Assembly: GCA_003136355.1 (NCBI GenBank)
Contig: PLED01000060.1
Coordinates: 1 to 32,341, forward strand
Source: Vulcanimicrobiota bacterium
GTDB taxonomy: Bacteria; Vulcanimicrobiota; Vulcanimicrobiia; Vulcanimicrobiales; Vulcanimicrobiaceae
Direction: 5' to 3'
Length of the DNA: 32,341 nucleotides
The notes under the pieces were generated by a model that was not told where the DNA came from, made no database searches, and saw nothing but the letters and a program-made list of their open reading frames with translations. Shown piece by piece: positions 1 through 7,466 of the stretch (the stretch's first letter is position 1; each line of letters starts with the position of its first letter). The position numbers and the translations under genes are program-made.

Positions 1-248
1 TCGATATCTTCGTGTGGTTCAAAAACCTCCGTTTTTAGAATGTCCACACGCCACGTTTGTGGGCCAGACTCGACATACGTCCACGTAAAGTGGCCGGGAT
101 AGGCATCCGCCAGTTCACGGCGCAGGGGCCGTGGATCGTGATCGTTGATGAGCCGCAGTGTACTCCCCGCATCCAGCTCCTCCAAGCGCAGACGGATAGT
201 GCGGTGCTTCTGTGCGCGCGCAAGGGTGCGGACGTCGAGTTCCACCAT
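1..248 (-). CDS. DUF2249 domain protein (3' end beyond window)
   Basis: The minus strand is open from an ATG at 248 to the window edge, about 82 codons, with no stop reached. The protein begins MVELDVRTLARAQKH and continues with INDHDPRPLRREL, a tract ending WTYVESGP, and TWRVDI. This is the pattern of DUF2249 (short beta-rich domain with a conserved L-x-N-D-H-x-P-x-P motif). The family's biochemical role is not established; such domains are often found beside nitric oxide, hemerythrin-type or terminal oxidase genes. The gene lies 45 bases downstream of the CRP-family gene that itself starts with a DUF2249 domain, on the same strand, so the two are probably co-transcribed. No good ribosome binding site is visible before the ATG; a GTG directly after it could also serve. 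Whether a further domain follows cannot be seen. Confidence 0.8.
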   Translation of the reverse strand, partial: MVELDVRTLARAQKHRTIRLRLEELDAGSTLRLINDHDPRPLRRELADAYPGHFTWTYVESGPQTWRVDILKTEVFEPHEDI

Positions 249-293
249 GGCCGTATTCTATCGCGGTCAACGGCCATATGACAGTGACCCGGG

Positions 294-1229
294 TTATAGA
301 CGCTTTGCGTAAGCCACCAGCTTTTCTCGGTCGGTCTTCACGATATGTCCGCCGCTACGCTCGATTGCGCCGCCGCTTTCGAGCTCCGCGAGCGCTCGGC
401 TGACAACTTCCTTGACTGTGCCAGCCGACGCGGCCAGTTCTGCCTGCGTAAGATTCGCGAGCGGCGCAAGCACCGGCTGCAGGCCGAGGTTCGGTACGGC
501 ATGGGCCAAGAGCGCGGCTGCGACCCGCGCGACGGTTGGGAGGGAAGTCTGGGCGGCGAAGCGCTCGATGATCACGCGCATCCGCTGCGCCAAATGGTCG
601 TTCAACGCTCGAGATAGTGCCAAGTCTGAGTTTGCCGCTAAATGAAAGGCCGACCTTGGGATGAGAAGCACGCGAGCGGAACGGGACGTCGCAACAAACC
701 GGGCGATTGTCGAACCGGAGCCGATGGCGGCGATTTCGCCGAATACCTCGGTCGAAAGAACATCGTAAAGCACGTGCTCGCGACCAAGCCGAGAAGTAAT
801 TATCGCAGCCACCATCCCGCTCCAAACCAATCCCAGATCGTCCCAGTCTGCATCTTGCTCGACGACGGGTTCGTTGTGCGCGAGCGGCTTCTCGATCGCG
901 GCGGCTTCTATCCGGCTGACTGACGCCGCAGAAGCATCTGCAAAAAGCGGACATCGCCGCAGAAAGTCTCCGACTCGTTCAATTCGCGGCGCGGCCACGC
1001 GGCGTAACGTTACTTCCCATTGATCGTGGCTAAGCATGCGTTGCAGCAATACATACTGGCCGGCCCGCGTGCGTTCGAGCTCGCTGCGAAGCGGTCGCGG
1101 TTCATGATCGCTTGTAATTCGTAGCTCAGCGCCCTCGTCGAGGGCATCGAAGGCTGCAAGGACCTTCGGATGGCGCTGTGAGGCCGGAATGGCTCGCACG
1201 TCTAGATCAGTAGCTTGCCGATGCTTCAT
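294..1229 (-). CDS. CRP/FNR-family transcriptional regulator with N-terminal DUF2249 domain
   Basis: A 311-residue protein in three parts. Residues about 5-75 form a DUF2249 domain (LDVRAIPASQRHPKVLAAFD, then ITSDHEPRPLRSEL and WEVTLRR). Residues about 85-215 form a cyclic-nucleotide-binding-like beta roll (FLRRCPLFADAS, VFGEIAAIGSG). The C-terminal ~80 residues form a Crp-type winged helix-turn-helix (LTQAELAASAGTVKEVVSRAL). No N-terminal cysteine cluster of the FNR oxygen-sensing type is present, so the signal is unknown; the DUF2249 part may be the sensor (inference). The frame stays open upstream to 1976, but that stretch lies opposite the superoxide dismutase gene, so I start at the ATG at 1229, just before the DUF2249 homology. 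The gene is divergent from the SOD gene with a 63-base gap, which makes SOD a plausible target. Confidence 0.85.
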   Translation of the reverse strand: MKHRQATDLDVRAIPASQRHPKVLAAFDALDEGAELRITSDHEPRPLRSELERTRAGQYVLLQRMLSHDQWEVTLRRVAAPRIERVGDFLRRCPLFADASAASVSRIEAAAIEKPLAHNEPVVEQDADWDDLGLVWSGMVAAIITSRLGREHVLYDVLSTEVFGEIAAIGSGSTIARFVATSRSARVLLIPRSAFHLAANSDLALSRALNDHLAQRMRVIIERFAAQTSLPTVARVAAALLAHAVPNLGLQPVLAPLANLTQAELAASAGTVKEVVSRALAELESGGAIERSGGHIVKTDREKLVAYAKRL

Positions 1230-1266
1230 ATCTGAGGTTTCTCGTTGACCTGGGTCGTTGCCCCGC

Positions 1267-1272
1267 AGGAGG
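1267..1272 (+). promoter_or_regulatory. Shine-Dalgarno-like AGGAGG upstream of the SOD gene
   Basis: AGGAGG lies 20 bases before the GTG start at 1293. The in-frame GTG at 1275 is followed at once by TGA, so it cannot be the SOD start. The long spacing is unusual. It may serve the GTG at 1293 through local folding, or be a relic of an earlier start. Confidence 0.35.
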
Positions 1273-1292
1273 AAGTGTGAGAAAACAGGCTT

Positions 1293-1898
1293 GTGAAACT
1301 CTATTCGCAGCTCAAAGCCTATTCTCCAAAGAAATGGGACCTCTCGGGATTGCAAGGCATCTCGGACGCGACGCTCGAGATGCATTTCGGCCTGTACGAG
1401 GGCTATGTTAAGAACGTCAATCTCCTCAACGAACGCCTCGAGGAGATTCGAGACGCGGGGAAAGCGGCCGGCGGTAATCCAGCCTTTGCCGAACTCGTGC
1501 GGCGTTTTGGTTTCGAGTACGACGGAATGCGACTGCATGAGTATTACTTCGATAACATGACGCGCCGGCCGGCCGACATCGGAACCGGCAAACTCTACAA
1601 TGCGCTCGGCGATGCCTACGGCGGGTTTGAGGAATGGAAGGCAGACTTCAGCGCCGTGAGCGACATGCGCGGCGTAGGGTGGGCAATGGCCTATTGTGAC
1701 GTTACCAACGGGCAGATCACCAACCATTGGATCAGCGACCATGAGAACGGACATCTCGCCGGTTGCGTGCCGATCGTCGTCCTGGACGTCTGGGAACACG
1801 CGTTTATCAAGGACTTCAAGCCCTCGGAGCGCGACAAATATGTTGAGGCGTTCTTCGCCAATATCGACTGGAAGACGTGCGAAGCGCGCCTCCCATAG
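1293..1898 (+). CDS. Fe/Mn-family superoxide dismutase
   Basis: A 201-residue protein of usual length for iron/manganese superoxide dismutase, which converts superoxide to oxygen and hydrogen peroxide. Four metal ligands can be placed: His31 (LEMHFGLYEGYV), His82 (LHEYYFDNM), and Asp165 and His169 in the signature LDVWEHAF. No signal peptide is visible, so it is cytoplasmic. The motif after the first ligand is unlike the common GKHHxxYV: it reads HFGLYEGYV, so the second histidine of the usual pair, a second-shell residue, is missing, and the helix motif is one residue shorter. Metal preference cannot be read safely. The start is GTG at 1293, the first in-frame start after an in-frame TGA at 1278. 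It is followed 34 bases later by the CDGSH gene and is divergent from the DUF2249-CRP regulator. Confidence 0.93.
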   Translation: MKLYSQLKAYSPKKWDLSGLQGISDATLEMHFGLYEGYVKNVNLLNERLEEIRDAGKAAGGNPAFAELVRRFGFEYDGMRLHEYYFDNMTRRPADIGTGKLYNALGDAYGGFEEWKADFSAVSDMRGVGWAMAYCDVTNGQITNHWISDHENGHLAGCVPIVVLDVWEHAFIKDFKPSERDKYVEAFFANIDWKTCEARLP

Positions 1899-1932
1899 CA
1901 TCCGGTTTAACGACAAAATGAAGGTGGAAGAA

Positions 1933-2166
1933 ATGGCAGGTGTTCGCATCGTACCAACCGCCGACGGACCAAACATGATCGTCGGCGCTGTCGGTTTGGA
2001 ATGGCCCAGCGGTCACTCGATCTCGCAGGAGGGCGAACCCGATGCGAGCGGGGCAATCTATCTGTGCCGTTGCGGTGCCTCTAAGAATAAGCCGTTCTGC
2101 GACAACTCGCATACGCGAATCGGTTTTAAATCGACCGAAGGCGACGCGACGGCGCACCGTAACTGA
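1933..2166 (+). CDS. CDGSH-type iron-sulfur protein
   Basis: A 77-residue protein with one CDGSH motif, CRCGASKNKPFCDNSH, giving the three Cys and one His that bind a 2Fe-2S cluster in this family. The N-terminal half holds the short beta strands usual before the motif (NMIVGAVGLEW). No signal peptide or membrane anchor is seen. The frame is open back to 1696 but overlaps the SOD gene there. I use the ATG at 1933, preceded by AAGGTGGAAG; an ATG at 1918 would add five residues. It ends 18 bases before the flavoprotein gene, whose closest relatives reduce small 2Fe-2S proteins, so this protein is a good candidate for its electron acceptor (inference). Confidence 0.9.
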   Translation: MAGVRIVPTADGPNMIVGAVGLEWPSGHSISQEGEPDASGAIYLCRCGASKNKPFCDNSHTRIGFKSTEGDATAHRN

Positions 2167-2184
2167 CTCGGCGTCGTGTAAGCG

Positions 2185-3414
2185 ATGACGCAACAGACAT
2201 ATGCCATCGTTGGCGCGGGCGTGGCCGGCGCCAGTGCCGCGGAAGCGCTACGCGGTGCAGGCTTCGACGGCCGTATCGTGCTCATCGGGCAAGAGCAAGA
2301 GCAGCCTTATCAGCGTCCGCCGCTTTCCAAACAGCTGCTGCGAGGAGAGGTAACCTCCGCCTTCGCTCTCCTGCGCTCACCTGATTTCTATGTAACGAAC
2401 GCGATCGAGTTGCATTTAGGAGAGAGCGTGCTCCACATCGATCTGCGCGCCCGTCGAGTCAATTACGCGAGCGGCGCGCACGTCGGATACGACAAGCTCT
2501 TGATCGCGACCGGCGGTACACCACGGCATATGCACGCCCCGGGATCAGACCTCCGCGGAGTGCATTACCTGCGCACGTTGCCGCAAGCGCTCGCCCTACG
2601 CGAAGCCTTTGAGCAGCACCCGCGCGTCCTGGTTGTTGGCAGCGGCTTCATCGGCTGCGAAGTGGCCGCGTCGGCTAAACAGCTTGGCTGTGATGTAATA
2701 ATCGCCGGCCGAACGCTTCCGATGGCGCATGCTTTAGGGCCGGAGGTCGGCGCAATCTATGCGAACTACCACCGCCGTCACGGCGTGCAATTGAAGATCG
2801 GCGCTACCGTCACGGAATTTCGCGGCGCAGGTTCGCTCGAAGAAGCGGTCCTCTCCGATGGCAGCAAGCTTGCATGCACGGCTGCGGTCGTCGGCATCGG
2901 CATTGAGCCGTCTCTCGGAATGCTGAGCGATCTCGACACGCAAGATGGCCTGGCCACGGACGAATTTTGCCGAACAAGCGTCGCTAACGTCTTTGCCGCC
3001 GGCGACATCGCGCGCTCGTGGCGGCCCCGGCTGGGTCGTCGCGTGCGCTTGGAACACTTCGACAATGCGCGATTGCAAGGTGCCGCGGCGGCACAGTCCA
3101 TGTGCGGGAAGAGGGTGCCGTACGATCCCATTCCGTTCTTCTGGTCAGATCAATACGAGTTTGGACTCCAATACTACGGAAGCGCAGCCGCATGGGACAA
3201 TGTCGTGGTGCGCGGCCAGCCGAATGAGGGATCGTTTAGCGCGTTCTACCTGCAGAACGGACGCATCGGTGCAGCGTGCACGGTGAATCGTTCGAGGGAT
3301 ATGAGCACCGTTAAGCGCCTTTTAGGGCAGAGCGACGTCCCGGTGCAGAAGCTTGCAGACGATGACATCCCGCTAAACGATCTCGTTGCCGCAGAGTTGC
3401 ACGGCGTTCGATGA
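2185..3414 (+). CDS. FAD-dependent NAD(P)H oxidoreductase, ferredoxin reductase type
   Basis: A 409-residue flavoprotein with the layout of bacterial oxygenase-type ferredoxin reductases. An N-terminal FAD-binding dinucleotide fold (IVGAGVAGASAAEAL, residues about 8-22) is followed by YQRPPLSK, a motif of this family. The second, NAD(P)H-binding fold is at VLVVGSGFIGCEVAA near residue 150. The FAD-closing motif VFAAGDIA is near residue 272, and a C-terminal reductase-type domain contains PFFWSDQYEFGLQYYG. It would pass electrons from NAD(P)H to a small iron-sulfur protein. The CDGSH gene directly upstream is the obvious partner, since no ordinary ferredoxin gene is near. Its stop overlaps the next ATG by four bases, so it is translationally coupled to the SRPBCC gene. 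Confidence 0.92.
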   Translation: MTQQTYAIVGAGVAGASAAEALRGAGFDGRIVLIGQEQEQPYQRPPLSKQLLRGEVTSAFALLRSPDFYVTNAIELHLGESVLHIDLRARRVNYASGAHVGYDKLLIATGGTPRHMHAPGSDLRGVHYLRTLPQALALREAFEQHPRVLVVGSGFIGCEVAASAKQLGCDVIIAGRTLPMAHALGPEVGAIYANYHRRHGVQLKIGATVTEFRGAGSLEEAVLSDGSKLACTAAVVGIGIEPSLGMLSDLDTQDGLATDEFCRTSVANVFAAGDIARSWRPRLGRRVRLEHFDNARLQGAAAAQSMCGKRVPYDPIPFFWSDQYEFGLQYYGSAAAWDNVVVRGQPNEGSFSAFYLQNGRIGAACTVNRSRDMSTVKRLLGQSDVPVQKLADDDIPLNDLVAAELHGVR

Positions 3415-3860
3415 CACGGATGTACGCGAAACGCGATGTGCACTGCCCCTTCAGCGCCACGATCGACATGATCAAGCACCTTCACGACAGTGGCGCGGGA
3501 CATCGTGTCGGCCCGTTCTCGAGCATTCGCACGCACGTCCACTGCGATATCGCGGAAATTCGCGACCTCACCGACGGGACGCGCATTCACGAAGCGCTCA
3601 CGTTTCGGTGGAGAGCACATTCATGGATTCCGTTGCCGGTCATGAGCGGCCTGATCACGGTACGGCCCAATGGCCTCGCGACGGAGCTGCGGATGGAAGG
3701 CACTTATGTGCCGCCACTCGGACCACCGGGGCAATTGTTCGACCGACTCATCGGCCACCGTATCGCGCAGCGTACGGTGAACCGCTTCTTGGATGAGTTG
3801 CGCAATTTTATCGAGCAAGAGCGGCAAAAAGAGCGCCGCGATTACGCGACAACAGCGTGA
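3411..3860 (+). CDS. SRPBCC-superfamily (polyketide cyclase/START-like) protein
   Basis: A 149-residue soluble protein that fits the SRPBCC fold: it starts with a beta strand carrying a VHCPFSATIDMI-like segment. It then has ALTFRWRAHSWIPLP, ITVRPNGLATELRMEGTY and a C-terminal helix AQRTVNRFLDELRNFIEQE. Members bind hydrophobic ligands in a deep pocket or modify them; nothing here names the ligand. The start ATG at 3411 overlaps the TGA of the flavoprotein gene (ATGA), so the two are one translation unit. The stop overlaps a GTG that could open the next gene. The fold call is moderate to good; the function is unknown. Confidence 0.7.
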   Translation: MTRMYAKRDVHCPFSATIDMIKHLHDSGAGHRVGPFSSIRTHVHCDIAEIRDLTDGTRIHEALTFRWRAHSWIPLPVMSGLITVRPNGLATELRMEGTYVPPLGPPGQLFDRLIGHRIAQRTVNRFLDELRNFIEQERQKERRDYATTA

Positions 3861-3868
3861 TTGGCACT

Positions 3869-4255
3869 ATGAAACAGCAGATACAAGTAAAGCGCGCCTA
3901 CGACAAACCAGCCAGAGGAGACGGATTTCGCGTCCTCGTGGATCGCCTCTGGCCGCGGGGCGTAAAGAAAACGGATCTCCAACTCGATACCTGGGCCAAA
4001 GGATTGGCTCCCAGTACCAATCTGCGTAAATGGTTTGGACACGACCCCAATAGATGGCCTGAGTTTCGCAAGCGTTATCGGGAGGAACTTACGGAATCTC
4101 ACGCGACTAAGAGCATCGGCGAAGTTCTAAATGCGGCGAAGCGCACAAAGACGATTACGCTTGTGTACGGCGCGAAGGACACCGAACACAATGAGGCTAT
4201 CGTGCTGCGCAAACTGTTCGAACGGATAGCAGCGCGCCACCATGGTGATCGCTGA
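3869..4255 (+). CDS. DUF488 (YeaO-like) protein
   Basis: A protein of about 128 residues with the signature of DUF488/YeaO-like proteins: VKRAYDKPARGDGFRVLVDR, WPRGVKK, LRKWFGHDP, WPEFRKRYREEL and ITLVYGAKDTEHNEA. The family is cytoplasmic and of unknown biochemical role. The ATG at 3869 gives the usual N-terminus. A GTG at 3857 overlapping the previous stop would add four residues and would fit translational coupling. The gene is packed between the SRPBCC and DNA glycosylase genes on the same strand. Confidence 0.85.
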   Translation: MKQQIQVKRAYDKPARGDGFRVLVDRLWPRGVKKTDLQLDTWAKGLAPSTNLRKWFGHDPNRWPEFRKRYREELTESHATKSIGEVLNAAKRTKTITLVYGAKDTEHNEAIVLRKLFERIAARHHGDR

Positions 4256-4263
4256 GCACGCCC

Positions 4264-5151
4264 TTGCACGCATCACTTCCCGTGCGTCCGCCGTATCGGC
4301 TGGATCTGACGGTGGAAGCGTTACGGCGCGTGCGCGGCAACGTCGTAGACATCATGACACCTGATGGACGCTACCTTCGGGCACTATCCAATTCAGGCGA
4401 CGTCAACGTGGTTGAAGTGCGGCAGATCAGCCGCGACAGGCTTGACGTTCGAATTTCGGGGCGCGCTGCACGAGCTCACGTGCAGACGATTGCAGCAATG
4501 CTCGGAACCGAAGTCGACCTGCGAGATTGGTACAAGCGCGCGAATCATATTCCGTGGCTCAAGCGTCTGGCGACCGAGCTGCGCGGCGTAAAGCCACCGC
4601 GTTATCCGGAGCTCTGGGAGGCGCTGTGCCACGGGATCGTGTTTCAGCAGTTGAGCATCGCTGCGGCCGCCACAATCATGCAGCGCTTCGTCGAACGGTT
4701 TTCCACGCCGGTAAAGCACGGCGTCATCCCACTCTATCCGTTTCCGCGGCCGGAAGCCGTTGCCGACGCGCGTGAAGCCGACTTTCGCGATACAGGGTTG
4801 AGCCGGATGAAAGTGTCATACCTTAGGGCAGCGGCTCACGCAATTCTAAGCGGGACCATTGACCCAGCGCACATCGACCGGCTTTCGAGCGAGGCGGCGA
4901 TCTCCGAACTGCGAACGATACGGGGCATCGGACGATGGAGCGCGGCCGTGGTTCTGCTGCGCGGCTTTGGGCGCCTGGACGTCTTTCCGCCCACGGACTC
5001 CGGTGTCTCGCGGGCCATGAAGTTGCTGTCATCAAACCCGAGGATCGACGAACAAAAAGTACTGGCTGCGCTGGATGGCGCGCGCGGAATGCTGTACTTC
5101 CATTTGCTTCTGGGCAGGCTCCGCGGGATTCGGTCTCTTACGAATGATTGA
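4264..5151 (+). CDS. DNA-3-methyladenine glycosylase, HhH-GPD (AlkA type)
   Basis: A 295-residue base-excision repair enzyme that removes alkylated bases from DNA. The N-terminal ~100 residues resemble the AlkA N-terminal beta domain (YRLDLTVEAL, MTPDGRYLRAL). The helix-hairpin-helix glycosylase domain follows: ALCHGIVFQQLSIAAA, then the hairpin LRTIRGIGRWSAAVV at residues about 217-231, and the catalytic aspartate D245 in FPPTDSGVSRA. There is no C-terminal iron-sulfur cluster, as expected for AlkA. The start is a TTG at 4264, nine bases after the DUF488 gene; a GTG at 4282 would also keep all conserved parts. It ends convergent with the DUF2945 gene. Confidence 0.9.
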   Translation: MHASLPVRPPYRLDLTVEALRRVRGNVVDIMTPDGRYLRALSNSGDVNVVEVRQISRDRLDVRISGRAARAHVQTIAAMLGTEVDLRDWYKRANHIPWLKRLATELRGVKPPRYPELWEALCHGIVFQQLSIAAAATIMQRFVERFSTPVKHGVIPLYPFPRPEAVADAREADFRDTGLSRMKVSYLRAAAHAILSGTIDPAHIDRLSSEAAISELRTIRGIGRWSAAVVLLRGFGRLDVFPPTDSGVSRAMKLLSSNPRIDEQKVLAALDGARGMLYFHLLLGRLRGIRSLTND

Positions 5152-5158
5152 GCGGCCC

Positions 5159-5377
5159 TCAATCCGCGAGTTTCCTCAGTGCCGAACCCTTGTGCATAGC
5201 GATGTGATCGGTCTTATCACTCTTGATCTCGTATTGCGGTTCATCCTCGCTGGCATGAACTGTGTACCCTTTGAACTGGATTCTGGATGTGACCACTCTG
5301 GTGATCCGGCCGCTGACGCGGCCGGCTTCCGAATTCCAGCTCACATGGTCGCCCCTGCGGAATCGCCGCTTCGCCAT
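5159..5377 (-). CDS. DUF2945 (hypervirulence-associated TUDOR-like) protein
   Basis: A 72-residue basic protein beginning MAKRRFRRGDHVSWNSEAG and containing FKGYTVHASEDEPQYEIKSD and TDHIAMHKGSALRKL, the full pattern of the small DUF2945/HVA TUDOR-like family. The role is not established; the SH3/Tudor-like fold suggests binding of nucleic acid or protein. The stop lies seven bases from the end of the AlkA gene on the opposite strand. No clear ribosome binding site precedes the ATG at 5377. Confidence 0.9.
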   Translation of the reverse strand: MAKRRFRRGDHVSWNSEAGRVSGRITRVVTSRIQFKGYTVHASEDEPQYEIKSDKTDHIAMHKGSALRKLAD

Positions 5378-5386
5378 TTTTATCTT

Positions 5387-5409
5387 GTATCGCGCCTTTC
5401 AAGCGATAC
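5387..5409. promoter_or_regulatory. inverted repeat upstream of the DUF2945 gene
   Basis: GTATCGC at 5387-5393 and GCGATAC at 5403-5409 form a perfect 7-base inverted repeat with a 9-base centre. It lies 10-32 bases upstream of the DUF2945 start, where an operator or leader hairpin could act. No regulator can be assigned. Confidence 0.3.
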
Positions 5410-5516
5410 CTCCTGGCCGTCCTAACGCAGGCAGCGAGGTGCGATTGCCCGTCTGGCTAGGTTCCTCATAACGGCCTAACGAATTCAAGAGTTATTCTTT
5501 CGAGTAAGGTAATCAA

Positions 5517-6035
5517 ATGATTACGACAATTCAAGCTTGCGCATCGATTGGCACATTCCTCATCTTTGTCATCACGGCTTTTCTGGCATTACGTCAATTA
5601 CGACTAGCCAACAGAAGTAGTCAGCTCGCCGGACTCCAAGCAGTTTCATCTCATTTCAACGGCGCAGATTTTGAGAAGTGGTTTAAATTTGTTTTGACCG
5701 AATTGCCGATCAAGATGGCCGATCGATCGTTTAGGGAAAGCCTGGGCAGCAATCCAATAGATCGTGATGCGCATCTGGAAATTAGACTCGCAGATCTGTA
5801 TGAAGAAGTGGGCGTTTATGCAAAATATGGTGTCGTTTCCGAGATGCCGTTGATTGAAGTTCTGAGAGGGGGTCCGGATACCGCATGGCAGGCGTTGCGC
5901 GCGACCGTGTCATTGTATCGTGAGATCTGGGGGCCGTCATATTACCGAAATTTTGAGTATCTTGCGAATCGCTCGCGCATGTTTTATGGGAAACTCGATC
6001 CAAAGCGAACCTCGCAGAGACCTGCAGTCACCTGA
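5517..6035 (+). CDS. membrane-anchored protein of unknown function
   Basis: A 172-residue protein with one N-terminal membrane helix (SIGTFLIFVITAFLALRQL, residues about 10-28) followed by a soluble helical part. It resembles the widespread small membrane proteins annotated as DUF4760-like, with a conserved-looking LYEEVGVYAKYG motif, but I cannot name a function. AAGG lies seven bases before the ATG. Base composition is lower in GC than its neighbours, which may indicate recent acquisition. It lies 24 bases upstream of ccoN and may be read through into it. Confidence 0.7.
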   Translation: MITTIQACASIGTFLIFVITAFLALRQLRLANRSSQLAGLQAVSSHFNGADFEKWFKFVLTELPIKMADRSFRESLGSNPIDRDAHLEIRLADLYEEVGVYAKYGVVSEMPLIEVLRGGPDTAWQALRATVSLYREIWGPSYYRNFEYLANRSRMFYGKLDPKRTSQRPAVT

Positions 6036-6059
6036 AAGATTAAGAAGGCACAATTTCTG

Positions 6060-7466
6060 ATGAAGAGCGCATCACTTGCTATCCGCGATAACGCGGAACC
6101 CGAAGACGTTGCGCTCTTTTCGTCTTTCATAACAAGCGCGACGTTTTGGCTGCTCTTTACGACGGCAGTCGGCTTACTTTTGAGCTTCAAGTTCCCATAC
6201 CCCGATTGGGCGACAAGCCCGTTCTTATCGTTTGGGCGTCTTCGCGCAATCCATACGAACGGCACCTTCTACGGCTGGGCTTCGATTGCACTCTCCGGTA
6301 CAGCGATCTATGTGGCGGCGCGCACGTCGGGGATTGGCGTGTCCAACAAGTGGCTCGCATGGCTCTCGCTGGCCTGCTACAACCTGGCAGCAATCTGCGG
6401 CACGATCACCTTGGATCTCGGGATCAACTACGGGGACCAGGAGTACCGCGAATGGGTCTGGTGGGTAAAAATCATCTTCTTGCTTGGGGTACTCCTGAGC
6501 GGGTTGGCGATCGTGCAAACCGTGGCAAATCGAGTGGAGCGCGAAATCTACATCTCCAACTGGTATACGATCGGCGGTTTCGTCTTTACGCCAATCCTCG
6601 CGATCGTCGCCATTATCCCCGCGTATCAGGTCGGCCTTGGCCAGGTCGCCGTGCAGGGTTTTTACATGCACAACGCGGTCGGCATGTGGTTCACATTCCT
6701 GGCGCTTGGAATTACGTACTACGCGCTGCCAAAATTGTTGAATCGACCGATCTACTCGTACGCTTTGGGCGTGCTGGGCTTTTGGACCAACCTCGTATTT
6801 TATCCGGTTATCGGCGCGCACCACTTCGAGTTTTCGCCTTTGCCGTGGTGGTTTCAGACGCTCGCGATCGTCTTCAGCGTCGGCATGCTTGTTCCGGTAT
6901 GGGCGGGCACGGCGAACTTCGCACTTACCATGCGCGCTCGCGGAGAAACGGTGCGCAGGTCATATGCTCTGCCCTTCATTGTGGTCGGCGTTGCGTACTA
7001 CTTCCTTGGATCTACGCAAGGCACGGTCGAAGCATTCCGAAGCCTTCAGACCATATGGCACTTCACGAGTTTTACGATTGGGCATTCACACGCGACGATG
7101 TATGGCTTTATCACCTTCATCGCATGGGGCGGTATCTATGCCCTCCTCCCGCGCGCCACGGGAAAGCAGCCGAGCTTGCTGGCGACTGGGTTACATTTCT
7201 GGTTCGCCACAATCGGCGTCACTGCGTATGTGATCGCATTATCGATTGGGGGGACAATTCAGGGCTTAGCCTGGGCCGCGGGAAACCCGTTTATCGCCTC
7301 CGTGGATGCGGCGGCGCCATTCTGGGTGGCCCGGGCGGTCGCCGGATCGCTCATGTTCCTCGCGCACATCATCTTTGCGTATAACGTCTACCTGATGACG
7401 CTCGCTCCCGGTCCGGAGAGCGATCACTGGGAGCCGCCGAAACGAGGGAAGGCAGCGACGGCATGA
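6060..7466 (+). CDS. ccoN: cbb3-type cytochrome c oxidase subunit I
   Basis: A 468-residue polytopic membrane protein, the catalytic subunit of a cbb3 (C-type) heme-copper oxidase that reduces oxygen to water at low oxygen tension. The visible ligands fit: His65 (RAIHTNGTFYGW) and His344 for low-spin heme b. His342 (GHSHATMYGF) serves the high-spin heme, and His204 (YMHNAVGMW) with His254/His255 (IGAHHFE) serve CuB. The spacing follows the cbb3 subunit rather than the aa3 type. A glutamate-lined NorB-type site is not evident, so NO reductase is less likely. The start ATG at 6060 has a weak AAGG upstream. The stop overlaps the ccoO start (ATGA), and the whole oxidase cluster is coupled in this way. 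Confidence 0.93.
   Translation: MKSASLAIRDNAEPEDVALFSSFITSATFWLLFTTAVGLLLSFKFPYPDWATSPFLSFGRLRAIHTNGTFYGWASIALSGTAIYVAARTSGIGVSNKWLAWLSLACYNLAAICGTITLDLGINYGDQEYREWVWWVKIIFLLGVLLSGLAIVQTVANRVEREIYISNWYTIGGFVFTPILAIVAIIPAYQVGLGQVAVQGFYMHNAVGMWFTFLALGITYYALPKLLNRPIYSYALGVLGFWTNLVFYPVIGAHHFEFSPLPWWFQTLAIVFSVGMLVPVWAGTANFALTMRARGETVRRSYALPFIVVGVAYYFLGSTQGTVEAFRSLQTIWHFTSFTIGHSHATMYGFITFIAWGGIYALLPRATGKQPSLLATGLHFWFATIGVTAYVIALSIGGTIQGLAWAAGNPFIASVDAAAPFWVARAVAGSLMFLAHIIFAYNVYLMTLAPGPESDHWEPPKRGKAATA

Noticed and set aside
1230-1976. Upstream extension of the CRP-family gene to a 560-residue protein
   Set aside because: The extra 249 codons lie exactly opposite the superoxide dismutase gene and show no family pattern; the DUF2249 homology starts right after the ATG at 1229.
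6146-7384. 412-residue frame on the plus strand inside ccoN
   Set aside because: It has no membrane helices or known motif and is the shifted frame of the clearly conserved ccoN gene.
6060-7466. Nitric oxide reductase subunit rather than oxidase
   Set aside because: It is followed by a CcoO-type cytochrome and a CcoP-like cytochrome, and the ligand spacing fits cbb3 subunit I.
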